DNA of 64,000 bases from JAVVEG01 sp032251455. Lineage in GTDB: Bacteria; Pseudomonadota; Gammaproteobacteria; Pseudomonadales; Pseudohongiellaceae. Position 1 is the first letter of the stretch; every line of letters starts with the position of its first letter. Positions 45,107 to 54,379 of the stretch are shown in pieces. The DNA is taken from positions 1 to 64,000 of the forward strand of contig JAVVEG010000002.1 in NCBI GenBank assembly GCA_032251455.1. Reading direction: 5' to 3'. The position numbers and the translations under genes are program-made. Below the pieces are notes generated by a model. It saw nothing but the letters and a program-made list of their open reading frames with translations. It had not been told where the DNA came from and did not search any database.

Positions 45107-47194
45107 ATGAATAAGCACGACCAGGCTGTAGCCTGTGACTCTTGCCATGTCCGCAATGCGCGTCATGGCAGAGGATTTTTGAGAAGACAGGCCGGGAGGC
45201 TGGCACTGGCACTGACATTGGGAATGTCTGCCGGCAGCGTAGTTGCCCAGGACACTGTTGAATGGCTGCATCTGGGGGGCAATGCAGATCATACCCGGTA
45301 TTCACCGGCAGCTCAGATCACACCCGAGAACTTTGGCGAACTCAAGGAAGCCTGGGTCTGGGATGGAGCGAGCTTCAATGCATCCAGCGGGCGTTCCACG
45401 CCCAGTTATGTGGATGGCAAACTCTTTACCGTAGCCGGGCCCCGACGTCATGTCGTCGCCATCAATCCGGAAACGGGTGAAACCATCTGGTCTTACCGCG
45501 AACCCAACACGTTCCGTTATGAATATTCCATGCGCAAGGACTATGGCAAGGGCGTAGCCTATGCCGAAGTCGATGGTCGCGGGGTGGTTTATATCATCAG
45601 CCCGGCCTTCTTCCTGACCGCACTGGATGCGGATACCGGTGCGCCGCTGGAAGGCTTTGGCAAGCCGGTTCCCATCGACGGCTTTCCCCGTACTGGTGTA
45701 GTCGATCTGCTGGCTGACCTGGGGCATGACTATGATCCCTATTACGGCATACCCAAGGAAGTGGGTTATGTCACGTCGTCTTCCCCGCCCATCGTGGTCA
45801 ACGGGGTGGTCGTGGTCGGCAACTCTGCAGAGCAGGGCTATAACCAGTCGCGCATAGAAAATATTCCTGGTGATATTCTGGCCTATGATGCCAAGACAGG
45901 GGATTTTCTCTGGAAGTTCAATGTGATACCGCGTCCTGGCGAGTTTGGTCATGACACCTGGGAAAGCGACGCCTGGCAATATACCGGAGACGTTTCGCCC
46001 TGGGCTCCCTTGTCGGCAGACCCGGAACTGGGTCTGGTCTATGTGCCGACCAACCCGCCTACGGTGGATTACTACGGTGGCTTCAGCCCCGGGGACAACC
46101 TCTTCGGCACCAGTCTGATTGCCCTGGATGTGAAAACCGGAGAGCGCAAATGGCACTTCCAGCTGGTACATCATGATGTCTGGAACTACGACATACCTAC
46201 CGCACCAGTATTGCTGGATGTGACCGTTGACGGCAAGGAGGTGCCAGCGGTGGTCCAGGCTACTAAGCAGACCCTGCTGTTCGCGTTCAACCGGGAGACC
46301 GGTGAGCCTCTGTGGCCTATCGAGGAACGCCCCGTACCTCAGTCAATGGTGCCAGGAGAAAAACTGTCACCGACCCAGCCGTTCCCGACCAAACCAGCAG
46401 GTACTTATGATCTGGCGGGTTTGACCGAAGATGATCTGATCGACTTTACCCCGGAGCTGAGGCAGCAGGCCCTGGCCGTGCTGGAAGACTGGCAGTTAGG
46501 CCCGCTGTACAACCCACCCCTGCATCGCGACAACCCCCTGGGCAAGCGCGGAGCCTATTGGTGTCCGGGTGGAGGTGGTGGTTCCAATATCACCTCGCCA
46601 CCGGTTGCTGATCCAACTACCGGCATCATCTATCTGAGCTCGCAAAGTGCCTGCAGTGCCGTGCAACTGTTGCCGGGTGAAGAGGCCGATCTGCGCTATA
46701 TGACGGATTCCGGTACAACCACGACAGGCGTGACCCCAGCGCAATATGCCAATGGTCCGGGTGCCGGTGGGCCAAGGCATCCGACCGGCCTGCCCTTATG
46801 GAAACCACCCTACAGCCGCATCACGGCAGTGGATATCAACACAGGTGAAAAACTGTGGATGATTCCGATTGGAGAAACACCCGATCGTATCAGGAACCAC
46901 CCGGCACTGGCGGGTATCGATATCGGCAACACGGGCACTGGCGCCCAGGCGCCCATGGTGGTGACACCAACGATGTTGATCTATGCCGCAGACAGCAGTG
47001 ATGGTTCGCCGGCACTGTTTGCCGTGGACAAGGCCACCGGGCGGCAACTGGCCAAGATTGCAGCCCCGGATCGCAGCCGCTACGGCATGATGACCTATGT
47101 GCACAATGGCGAGCAATATCTGATGCTGCAGACTGGCAGCAAGCTGACGGCCATGTCTTTGCATGGGCCGGTAGCCAGCGCCGATGATCATTGA
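45107..47194 (+). CDS. PQQ-dependent dehydrogenase, copy 1
   Basis: Periplasmic quinoprotein of 695 aa with an eight-bladed propeller of tryptophan-docking repeats (INPETGETIWSY, YDAKTGDFLWKF, LDVKTGERKWHF, VDINTGEKLWMI). Such enzymes oxidise alcohols, polyols or sugars and pass electrons to cytochrome c or ubiquinone. No haem domain is fused, so an external acceptor is needed. A signal (LALALTLGMSAGSVVA-QDT) follows an unusually long, basic n-region that contains CDSCH. AGGAG lies 11 nt before the ATG. A paralogue follows at 47556, roughly three quarters identical by eye. Substrate unknown. Confidence 0.92.
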   Translation: MNKHDQAVACDSCHVRNARHGRGFLRRQAGRLALALTLGMSAGSVVAQDTVEWLHLGGNADHTRYSPAAQITPENFGELKEAWVWDGASFNASSGRSTPSYVDGKLFTVAGPRRHVVAINPETGETIWSYREPNTFRYEYSMRKDYGKGVAYAEVDGRGVVYIISPAFFLTALDADTGAPLEGFGKPVPIDGFPRTGVVDLLADLGHDYDPYYGIPKEVGYVTSSSPPIVVNGVVVVGNSAEQGYNQSRIENIPGDILAYDAKTGDFLWKFNVIPRPGEFGHDTWESDAWQYTGDVSPWAPLSADPELGLVYVPTNPPTVDYYGGFSPGDNLFGTSLIALDVKTGERKWHFQLVHHDVWNYDIPTAPVLLDVTVDGKEVPAVVQATKQTLLFAFNRETGEPLWPIEERPVPQSMVPGEKLSPTQPFPTKPAGTYDLAGLTEDDLIDFTPELRQQALAVLEDWQLGPLYNPPLHRDNPLGKRGAYWCPGGGGGSNITSPPVADPTTGIIYLSSQSACSAVQLLPGEEADLRYMTDSGTTTTGVTPAQYANGPGAGGPRHPTGLPLWKPPYSRITAVDINTGEKLWMIPIGETPDRIRNHPALAGIDIGNTGTGAQAPMVVTPTMLIYAADSSDGSPALFAVDKATGRQLAKIAAPDRSRYGMMTYVHNGEQYLMLQTGSKLTAMSLHGPVASADDH

Positions 47195-47234
47195 TCAGGC
47201 AGCGGTTGCTTCAGGTTTGAATTGACCAGACCAG

Positions 47235-47279
47235 ACGTCTTCCCTTTCCCCGTGCAACAAGCGGCGGAAGGGAAGACGT
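47235..47279 (+). terminator. 12-bp hairpin after PQQ dehydrogenase 1
   Basis: ACGTCTTCCCTT (47235-47246) pairs perfectly with AAGGGAAGACGT (47268-47279), loop 21 nt, no U-tract. It lies 41 nt after the stop and occupies part of the 361-nt gap between the paralogues. The remainder of that gap holds only the candidate promoter listed next. Confidence 0.5.
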
Positions 47280-47404
47280 TTCTGATTGTGGCGGTAAACT
47301 TCCCTCTATCACCAGACCTTATCTCTTTCGGGCACGATCAATCTCTGACGTGTGCAACACACTGTAACACCCTGTAAGGAATTGCAGGCAGTTCCGATCT
47401 ATTA

Positions 47405-47434
47405 TTGCTGAATGGTGCTATCCTGCGGTATTCT
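47405..47434 (+). promoter_or_regulatory. candidate promoter of PQQ dehydrogenase 2
   Basis: TTGCTG (47405-47410) and TATTCT (47429-47434), spacer 18 nt, implying a leader of about 115 nt. Moderate match only. Confidence 0.35.
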
Positions 47435-47555
47435 CTCGAGCTCTGTTTCACGCTGAACCAGAAGAGGGCAGGAGCTTGCGGCATCGGGGGTGTGCTTCGG
47501 CAACTGGTACAAGGCGGAATTAATAAGAAAATTCTACTCAACGAGGAGAAGTATA

Positions 47556-49631
47556 ATGACTAGAAAGCATGGTGGATTGGATAAGCCAATCGCCGTAAAA
47601 TCAACCTGGCTTGCACGCAGTCGCCGTTTGGCTGGTATGCTGGCGCTTGGCCTGTCTGCGATGACAGCCGGCTCGCTTCAGGCCCAGGAAACGGTCGAAT
47701 GGATACATCTTGGTGGTAATGCGGATCATACCCGCTACTCGCCTGCAAGCAATATCAATGCAGAAAATTTTGGTGAACTGAAAGAGGCCTGGGTCTGGGA
47801 TGGCGCCAGTTTCGATGCCGCCAGTGGCCGTTCTACCCCAAGCTATATCAACGGCAAGCTGTATACTGTTGCTGGCCCGCGCCGACACGTTGTCGCCATC
47901 GATCCGGAGTCCGGTGATACCATCTGGTCATTCCGTGAACCGCACACCTTTCGCTATGAATACTCCATGCGGCAGGATTACGGCAAGGGCGTAGCCTACG
48001 CGGAGGTTGACGGCAAGGGTGTTATCTACATTTCCACACCGGCCTTTTTCCTGATCGCACTGGATGCTGAAACCGGTGCACCGCTGGAAGGTTTTGGCAA
48101 GCAAGTTCCTGTGGATGGCTTCCCGGAGCACGGTATTGTCGATCTGCTGGCCGACCTGGGACATGACTACGATCCGTATTATGGCATTCCCAAGGAGGTT
48201 GGCTACATCACTTCCTCCTCGCCACCCATCGTGGTCAACGGGGTGGTCGTAGTCGGCAACTCTGCCGAGCAGGGCTATAACCAGTCCCGTATCGAGAACG
48301 TCCCCGGTGATATTCTGGCCTATGATGCCAAAACTGGTGAGTTCCTCTGGAAATTCAACGTCATTCCTGATCAGGGTGAATTTGGTATAGACACCTGGGA
48401 TCATCCCAATCCACGTGAGCTGACCGGCGAGGTGTCCTCCTGGGCGCCGATGTCGGCAGATCCCGAGCTGGGTATTGTCTATATCCCGACCAATGGCCCC
48501 ACCATTGATTTCTATGGTGGTTTCCGTGGCGGTGACGGCCTCTATGGCAACAGCCTGATCGCCCTGGATGTGAAGACGGGAGAGCGCAAGTGGCACTTCC
48601 AGATGATACATCATGATGTCTGGAACTACGATACACCGACAGCGCCGGTATTGCTGGATGTCATGCATGAAGGCCGACAGGTGCCGGCAGTTGCCCAGGT
48701 TACCAAACAGTCTTTCGCCTATGTCTTCAATCGCGAAACCGGCGAACCCCTGTGGCCCATCGAAGAACGTCCGGTACCGGCATCCAAGATCCCCGGTGAG
48801 AAGCTGGCTCCAACCCAGCCATATCCAACCAAGCCCGCAGCCTTTGATGTTCAGGGTCTGAATGATGACAATATGATTGACTTTACCCCTGAGCTGCGAC
48901 GGGAAGCCCTGGCCTCTCTGGCTGACTGGGATTATGGTCCAATGTTCCAGCCGCCCTTGCATCGTGACAACAATGAAGGCAAGCGTGGTGCTCTGTGGTG
49001 TCCAGGTGATGTGGGCGGGGTCAATATCAGTGGCCCTGCTGCGGGTGACCCGGAAACCGGCATTCTTTACGTGACTTCGTTATCAGGCTGTACCAGCCGC
49101 ACTGTAGTGCCGGGAGAAGAGGCCGATCAGCGCTATATGACGGATGAAGGCACCACGACTACTGGTGTCACTCTGGCCCAGTATGCCACTGGTGTCGGTG
49201 GAGGTGGTCCGCGTGGTCCTCAGGGGCTGCCGCTGTTCAAGCCACCCTACAGCCGTATCACTGCCATTGACCTGAACACCGGTGAGCATCTGTGGATGAT
49301 CCCGGTCGGTGAAACGCCTGATCGCATCAAGAATCATCCGGCCCTGGCCGGCGTTGATGTTGGCAACACCGGTACTGGTGCTCATGCGCCGATGGTGGTC
49401 ACCAAGAACATGTTGATCTATGCCTCACAAGCCAGTGACGGCACACCTCACCTGTTCGCTGTTGACAAGGCCACGGGTCGTCAACTGGGCAAGGTGCAGG
49501 CACCTGCCAACAGCCGCTACGGCATGATGACGTTTGTTCACCATGGTGAGCAGTACATCATTCTGCAAACCGGCAGCAAGCTGACAGCCATGTCCCTGAA
49601 TGGACCTGCAGGATCATTCCGGGATCATTGA
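47556..49631 (+). CDS. PQQ-dependent dehydrogenase, copy 2
   Basis: Periplasmic quinoprotein of 691 aa, paralogue of copy 1. The propeller repeats are the same (IDPESGDTIWSF, YDAKTGEFLWKF, LDVKTGERKWHF, IDLNTGEHLWMI), with long identical stretches such as YDPYYGIPKEVGY. Differences concentrate in the loop after NVIP (DQGEFGIDTWDHPN here, RPGEFGHDTWESDA in copy 1) and after REDN/CPG, which may line the substrate pocket. GAGGAG lies 7 nt before ATG 47556. A strong terminator follows, so the two paralogues and the amidohydrolase can be regulated separately. Confidence 0.93.
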   Translation: MTRKHGGLDKPIAVKSTWLARSRRLAGMLALGLSAMTAGSLQAQETVEWIHLGGNADHTRYSPASNINAENFGELKEAWVWDGASFDAASGRSTPSYINGKLYTVAGPRRHVVAIDPESGDTIWSFREPHTFRYEYSMRQDYGKGVAYAEVDGKGVIYISTPAFFLIALDAETGAPLEGFGKQVPVDGFPEHGIVDLLADLGHDYDPYYGIPKEVGYITSSSPPIVVNGVVVVGNSAEQGYNQSRIENVPGDILAYDAKTGEFLWKFNVIPDQGEFGIDTWDHPNPRELTGEVSSWAPMSADPELGIVYIPTNGPTIDFYGGFRGGDGLYGNSLIALDVKTGERKWHFQMIHHDVWNYDTPTAPVLLDVMHEGRQVPAVAQVTKQSFAYVFNRETGEPLWPIEERPVPASKIPGEKLAPTQPYPTKPAAFDVQGLNDDNMIDFTPELRREALASLADWDYGPMFQPPLHRDNNEGKRGALWCPGDVGGVNISGPAAGDPETGILYVTSLSGCTSRTVVPGEEADQRYMTDEGTTTTGVTLAQYATGVGGGGPRGPQGLPLFKPPYSRITAIDLNTGEHLWMIPVGETPDRIKNHPALAGVDVGNTGTGAHAPMVVTKNMLIYASQASDGTPHLFAVDKATGRQLGKVQAPANSRYGMMTFVHHGEQYIILQTGSKLTAMSLNGPAGSFRDH

Positions 49632-49654
49632 TCTGCGCTGAATGACGCAAATAC

Positions 49655-49691
49655 AAAGCCCGGTGATGCTCAGGCATCACCGGGCTTTTTT
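49655..49691 (+). terminator. strong intrinsic terminator
   Basis: AAAGCCCGGTGATGC (49655-49669), TCAG loop, GCATCACCGGGCTTT (49674-49688), then more T. A perfect 15-bp stem with U-tract, 24 nt after the stop of PQQ dehydrogenase 2. Confidence 0.92.
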
Positions 49692-49758
49692 ATTTGCCCC
49701 CGGTTTTTAATGGTGTACAGTATTTGCACAGTGATCAGTAAATTCCTGGAGGTTTTTG

Positions 49759-51225
49759 ATGAAAAACATTTCTGACCCGGATGGTATTCGCCTGCCGATC
49801 AAGATCGACAGTACCTCCAATGGTGAATATGCCCCCATGCCGATTTCAGCCTTGAACCGCAAGGCCAATGCCCTGGCACATGACTGGGCGACCAGCCACT
49901 CCCGGAAACACGGTCTGGATAGGCGCAGTTTTTTGCGTACCGGTTGTGGTGTGGCCAGCACCCTGTTGGCCATGAATGTTGCCAACGCTGCCGGAAACAA
50001 ACGTGGGGGTTATTTTTCTATCAGTGATGACAGTGCTGTGGATTTTCAGCTTGCTGCCGCCGAAGTCGAAGGCAATGAGTTCATTTTTGATGTGCAGGGT
50101 CACTACGTCAATCCGAACGGGGCCTGGATACAACTGTTGCCGGAAAATGCACGGCCTTACTCAAACTTTGAGAAAGCCAGTTGTGATCTGGCCAGTGAGC
50201 CGGGCGACCGCAGTTACCTGAACTGTCTTGCTGCTGATGAATTCATCAAGGATGTGTTCCTGGACAGCGATACCGATATCATGGTGCTCAGTTTTGTCCC
50301 TTCGACCAGGGAAAGCGAGCCGGTCACCATCGAGGATGCCAACGAAACCCGCAATATCGTGGCACAACTCGATGGCAGCAAGCGCCTGATGATTCATGGC
50401 CGCGTCAATCCCAATCAGCCGGGTGATCTGGAGGCCATGGATGAGCTGGCTGCAAACTGGGATATCTGTGCCTTCAAGACCTACACCCAGTTTGGGCCGG
50501 GTGGTATTGGTTTCTGGTTGAGTGATGATCCTGGCCTGGCCATGATTGAGCGGGCACGGGGTCTGGGGGTCAGGAACATCTGTGTGCACAAGGGCCTGCC
50601 CTTCGGACCGCGTTCCATAGAACACAGCCGCTGTGATGACATCGGCCGGGTGGCCAGACTGTATCCCGACATGAACTTCCTGGTGTATCACTCCGGCTAC
50701 GATAACTCCCTGACCGAACAGGCTTTTGCCGAAGGGCAGGGCAGGATGGGCATAGATACCCTGATCCAGTCCCTGCTGGATAATGAGATTGCGCCCAACA
50801 GTAATGTCTATGCCGAGTTGGGCAGCACCTGGCGCCTGTTGATGAGGGATCCCGACAATGCAGCGCATGCCCTGGGCAAGCTGTTCCGCTATGTGGGCGA
50901 GGATAATGTGCTCTGGGGCACCGATTCCATCTGGTATGGCTCACCACAGGATCAGATTCAGGCATTCCGAACCTTCCAGATATCCGCTGAGTTCCAGGAA
51001 CGCTTCGGCTATCCCGAAATAACACCCGCTTTGCGGCAAAAGGTATTTGGTCTGAATGCGGCCAGACCTTATCAGATATCACCTGAGGAGATAGCCGCCA
51101 TCCTGCAGCGTGATCAGATAGCTGCTCGTCGCCTGGCCTATCAGAATAACCCCGATCCGCACTTCAAAACCTACGGGCCAAAAACCCGCAGGGAGTTTCT
51201 CAACTTTCTCAAACTGGGAGGATGA
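49759..51225 (+). CDS. Tat-exported amidohydrolase (PF04909-like)
   Basis: A 488-aa metal-dependent TIM-barrel hydrolase. The Tat signal LDRRSFLRTGCGVASTLLAM sits unusually far in, after about 54 residues. Candidate metal ligands are FDVQGHYVNP near the first strand (Gln where the classic motif has His, a variant I recall in this subgroup), VHKGLPF, VYHSGY and WGTDSIW. Amidohydro_2 members include decarboxylases and lactone hydrolases; the substrate is unknown. GGAGG is 6 nt before ATG 49759. TTGCCC/TACAGT boxes at 49694 and 49716 may be its promoter. Adjacent to quinoproteins, it may act on their products. Confidence 0.83.
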   Translation: MKNISDPDGIRLPIKIDSTSNGEYAPMPISALNRKANALAHDWATSHSRKHGLDRRSFLRTGCGVASTLLAMNVANAAGNKRGGYFSISDDSAVDFQLAAAEVEGNEFIFDVQGHYVNPNGAWIQLLPENARPYSNFEKASCDLASEPGDRSYLNCLAADEFIKDVFLDSDTDIMVLSFVPSTRESEPVTIEDANETRNIVAQLDGSKRLMIHGRVNPNQPGDLEAMDELAANWDICAFKTYTQFGPGGIGFWLSDDPGLAMIERARGLGVRNICVHKGLPFGPRSIEHSRCDDIGRVARLYPDMNFLVYHSGYDNSLTEQAFAEGQGRMGIDTLIQSLLDNEIAPNSNVYAELGSTWRLLMRDPDNAAHALGKLFRYVGEDNVLWGTDSIWYGSPQDQIQAFRTFQISAEFQERFGYPEITPALRQKVFGLNAARPYQISPEEIAAILQRDQIAARRLAYQNNPDPHFKTYGPKTRREFLNFLKLGG

Positions 51226-51243
51226 TATCGGCATCATCCTCCC
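51216..51243. terminator. 11-bp hairpin over the amidohydrolase stop codon
   Basis: GGGAGGATGAT (51216-51226) pairs perfectly with ATCATCCTCCC (51233-51243). The stop TGA (51223-51225) is inside the stem. It lies between convergent genes and could serve both strands; no U-tract. Confidence 0.6.
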
Positions 51244-51257
51244 GCAATGGTCTGAGT

Positions 51258-52901
51258 TCAGAGGTCTGTCACCACTGGCAGGATGATTGCCGAGGGGCGC
51301 GCTGCATCAAAATAGATGGTATTGGTCGCGATCTCGGCGGGGGTGTTCATGTCATCCAGTGCTGCCCCGTTATTCGGATTGACCGCAAAGCGAGGGTAGT
51401 TGCTGGAGGTGAGGTGTACGCCGATACGATGACCTTTCTCGAAAGTCTGGGCGGTACTCCACATGTTGATCTTCAGCTTTTCGATAGCGCCAGGTGCCAT
51501 CATTTTGACATCTTCAGGGTTCTGTCCATCGCGGAAACGGGCCCGAATGGGGTAGTCGAGAATCAGCGCTTCATAACCATCGGGATAGATATCCACCAGT
51601 TTCACGACAAAATCGGTATCCAGTTTGTCTGTGGATACAAACAATTCCATGTCGATATGGCCGGCGACAATGACATCCTCGGTCAACTCTGGCGTAGCAA
51701 AACGCAGATAATCCTGACGTTCACCGATCTCACGCTGATCCCGCGGGCCGACATCTGCCCCCAGATTCTGGCCTCCAACTGTTGGCACCGGGTTGGCGGG
51801 GTCGAACTGGTAACTGCTTGAGGCCGCATCGGAAGTGGGTGCATTGACATCGAGCCGGCCATCCGGCTGCAGGTAGAACCGGGTGAGTTGATGGGCCGGT
51901 GGCCAGGTATCGGTCTGAATAACCCTGTTCTTGGCTGAGGGGTTTGCCTTCCTGGCGGAGGCCATCATGTAGTAGCTGATGGGGGGTTCAGCCATGATGC
52001 CGTTGTCGATATCCTTCAGCCAGTAGTCCCACCAGCGCAACTGCTCCTCCAGGTTGCCACTGATCAAGCCACCATCAGGATAGACCAGGTCTCCTTGCAG
52101 GGCACCGTGGCCGAAAGCGCCCATGAACAGTTTCTGCTTGCCACGCGCATTCTCATGGCCCTTGTCCTGCAGATAGAGGTAGTTGGAAAGTGAACCTTCG
52201 GCATAGATATCATGCCAACCGCCGACGTTGTAGACAGGAATCTGGACATTCTGGCGATGAAACAGGAAGTCGGTGTCACGCCAGCGCTGGTCGAGTACGG
52301 CACGGGCGCGATAGGCATTGATCTCTGCCTCGCTGACGCCCTGGCCGCGCAGCCAGCCGCCGGAATGACTTTCCTTGAAGACACCATTGATGAAACGGGA
52401 ACGGTAGAACAGGCTGTCGGGCGCTACGGTGACATAGGCTGCAGTCAGGTGAGGAGGTGCTGTGGCTGCGGCCAGATTGGAGGTGATGCCCGGTGCAGAT
52501 GTCCCGAAAATACCAATCCTGCCATTGCTGAAGGGCTGTGCGGCAATCCATTCGACGGTGTCATATCCATCATTCATGTCATCTTCGAAAGGCCTGTTTT
52601 CGCCTTGCGATTCATAACGACCCCGCACGTCCTGGGTCACCAGCGCATAGCCGCGCTCGTTGTAGGTTTTGGCATTGCCGGCCGCCATGTTTTTGTTGTA
52701 CGGGGTGCGGGTAAGTACCACTGGCCAGGGGCCATCGCCCTCCGGTAGATACAGATTGGTGGCCAGGTTGATGCCATCGCGCATGGGCACCATGACGGTC
52801 TGGCTTGGCTCGGGTTGAGCCCAGGCCTGGGCGGCCAGAATGGTGACCAACAGCAGGGTCAGTGCAGAGCGGTAGCATTGATGCAACAGGGTGGTGAGCA
52901 T
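51258..52901 (-). CDS. CocE/NonD-type hydrolase (S15 family), secreted
   Basis: A 547-aa serine hydrolase of the cocaine-esterase/X-Pro dipeptidyl peptidase group. It has a signal peptide (LTLLLVTILAAQAWA-QPE). The N-terminal alpha/beta domain has the nucleophile in IFGTSAPG (S135) and VTQDVRGRYESQG before it. A C-terminal jelly-roll domain (YLRFATPELTEDVIVAGHIDMELFVST) is typical of the family. Acts on esters or amides in the periplasm; true substrate unknown. I chose ATG 52901 with AGAGGA upstream, because a longer frame runs into tRNA-Gly. Confidence 0.88.
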   Translation of the reverse strand: MLTTLLHQCYRSALTLLLVTILAAQAWAQPEPSQTVMVPMRDGINLATNLYLPEGDGPWPVVLTRTPYNKNMAAGNAKTYNERGYALVTQDVRGRYESQGENRPFEDDMNDGYDTVEWIAAQPFSNGRIGIFGTSAPGITSNLAAATAPPHLTAAYVTVAPDSLFYRSRFINGVFKESHSGGWLRGQGVSEAEINAYRARAVLDQRWRDTDFLFHRQNVQIPVYNVGGWHDIYAEGSLSNYLYLQDKGHENARGKQKLFMGAFGHGALQGDLVYPDGGLISGNLEEQLRWWDYWLKDIDNGIMAEPPISYYMMASARKANPSAKNRVIQTDTWPPAHQLTRFYLQPDGRLDVNAPTSDAASSSYQFDPANPVPTVGGQNLGADVGPRDQREIGERQDYLRFATPELTEDVIVAGHIDMELFVSTDKLDTDFVVKLVDIYPDGYEALILDYPIRARFRDGQNPEDVKMMAPGAIEKLKINMWSTAQTFEKGHRIGVHLTSSNYPRFAVNPNNGAALDDMNTPAEIATNTIYFDAARPSAIILPVVTDL

Positions 52902-52939
52902 GATAGGTTCCTCTTCTCGTTCGCGTCGGGCTATTTTGA

Positions 52940-53013
52940 TGGAGCGGGTGATGGGAATCGAACCCACGTCTAAAGCTTGGGAAGCTTTCGTTCTACCATT
53001 GAACTACACCCGC
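52940..53013 (-). tRNA. tRNA-Gly (anticodon CCC)
   Basis: The reverse complement gives GCGGGTG/CACCCGC as acceptor stem, D arm TAGTTCAATGGTAGAA, anticodon arm AAAGC-TTCCCAA-GCTTT (anticodon CCC), T arm GGTTCGATTCC and encoded CCA; 74 nt. A TTGGAA/TATTAG pair about 35-65 nt upstream could be its promoter but the spacing is poor. Confidence 0.97.
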
Positions 53014-53170
53014 TTGCCCGCGTAAGTCCTCTCTCAGGAAATTCACGAACCGCTAATATCGCAGACCCGGCCGTGTTTTCCAATAGCGGTGCTGATAAAT
53101 CTTGTCTGGCTCTTGCCCTGAAACAATCATTACAGCCGTGCATTGCCTGTGTTAGCATTTCAAGGCAGTC

Positions 53171-54379
53171 ATGACCATGACCGCGCCGTCTGATCCAGAT
53201 TTGCCAATACCAGTTGTTAATACCAATAGCAGAGTATTCATGCAGTCCTCGTTGATACCGGAAAGACCCTTGATCATTTCGCCCACTCTTGCCGCCACCA
53301 TTGGCCTGGAGGAGGCCGTGATGCTGCATGTATTCAGTGAATTGCTGAGTACGCGCCAGGTCAGGGTCAAGTCCCGGCTGCGCTGGATACGGATTGCTGA
53401 AAATGAATTACCGATATTGTTCCCCTTCTGGGCCATGATCGATATCAAACGGGTGCAGAAAAGCCTGCAGGACCTGGGTCTGATCGTTCTGGATGCGCAG
53501 ACTGGTGATGACAGCAGCTGTTTCTATGCCATCAACCAGCAACTGGGCGAGGTGGAGAATATGCCAGCGGCAGAGGTGCCGGCCCTGCGTCAGAGTGCTG
53601 CCTCCGGACGGCCACGCGACGGAGGCGGTGCCGGATTTATCCCGGCAGACTGGCAGCCAGGGCCGGAGTGGGTGCAAATGTGCCGGCAACAGGGGGTGCC
53701 GGAAGACTTTGTTCACGCCCAGGTGCCCGGTTTTGTCATGTACTGGCGAGAACGGGGACAGTCACGTTTTTCCTGGGGCAATGCCTTCCAGAAGCATGTG
53801 CTCAAAGAGTGGCGCCAGACCCAGACGCGCCAGGGTGCCGCTATCAACGAGGAGGCCATGTCGGCGCAGTGGTGGCCCAGTGAGGAAGCCGTGTCGATTC
53901 TGAGCAATGCCGGTATCAACGAGGCCTTCATCGAAGATGCCGTGCCCGAGTTCGTGTTGTACTGGCGGGAGAGAGGCGTGGCCTATGGCGCCTGGAACTC
54001 ACGTTTCATCGATCATATCCGGCGGCAATGGAGCAAGTATTCAGCCTCTCTGGAAAATGATGGCCTGCCCAGGCCCATCGCGGAAGACTGGCAGCCAAGT
54101 GCCGAGTGTTTTGATATCCTGCGCCTGGCCGAGATTGACGAGGACTTTGCCCGCAGCAAGGTGGCCGAGTTCGTGCTTTACTGGCGTGATACCGGACAGG
54201 CCCAGGCTTCCTGGAACACTCGGTTTCTTCAATTCATCAAGTACAACTGGTCACGCCAGCTGGACAAGCTGCGTGATGTGAGTGAACACAATGCACAAGA
54301 TAGATCAGTTGCTGGGCAACACCCGAAAAGCCTTGAAGCAAGCTTCCAACGCTTCACCGACCGCAGCTGGGCCGAGTAA
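53171..54379 (+). CDS. DnaT-like primosomal protein with three DnaT domains
   Basis: A 402-aa protein. The N-terminal ~120 residues (SPTLAATIGLEEAVMLHVF) look like a winged-helix replication domain. Three tandem DnaT DNA-binding-type repeats follow at about 154-215, 231-292 and 303-365. Each is built on W-x-P-S/G...F...EFVLYWRERG...SWNxRF...W. E. coli DnaT has a single such domain and binds ssDNA in the PriA primosome, helping to load DnaB. The next gene overlaps it and resembles lambda P, a helicase loader, so a role in DnaB loading is likely but inferred. AAGG is 7 nt before ATG 53171. Confidence 0.82.
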   Translation: MTMTAPSDPDLPIPVVNTNSRVFMQSSLIPERPLIISPTLAATIGLEEAVMLHVFSELLSTRQVRVKSRLRWIRIAENELPILFPFWAMIDIKRVQKSLQDLGLIVLDAQTGDDSSCFYAINQQLGEVENMPAAEVPALRQSAASGRPRDGGGAGFIPADWQPGPEWVQMCRQQGVPEDFVHAQVPGFVMYWRERGQSRFSWGNAFQKHVLKEWRQTQTRQGAAINEEAMSAQWWPSEEAVSILSNAGINEAFIEDAVPEFVLYWRERGVAYGAWNSRFIDHIRRQWSKYSASLENDGLPRPIAEDWQPSAECFDILRLAEIDEDFARSKVAEFVLYWRDTGQAQASWNTRFLQFIKYNWSRQLDKLRDVSEHNAQDRSVAGQHPKSLEASFQRFTDRSWAE

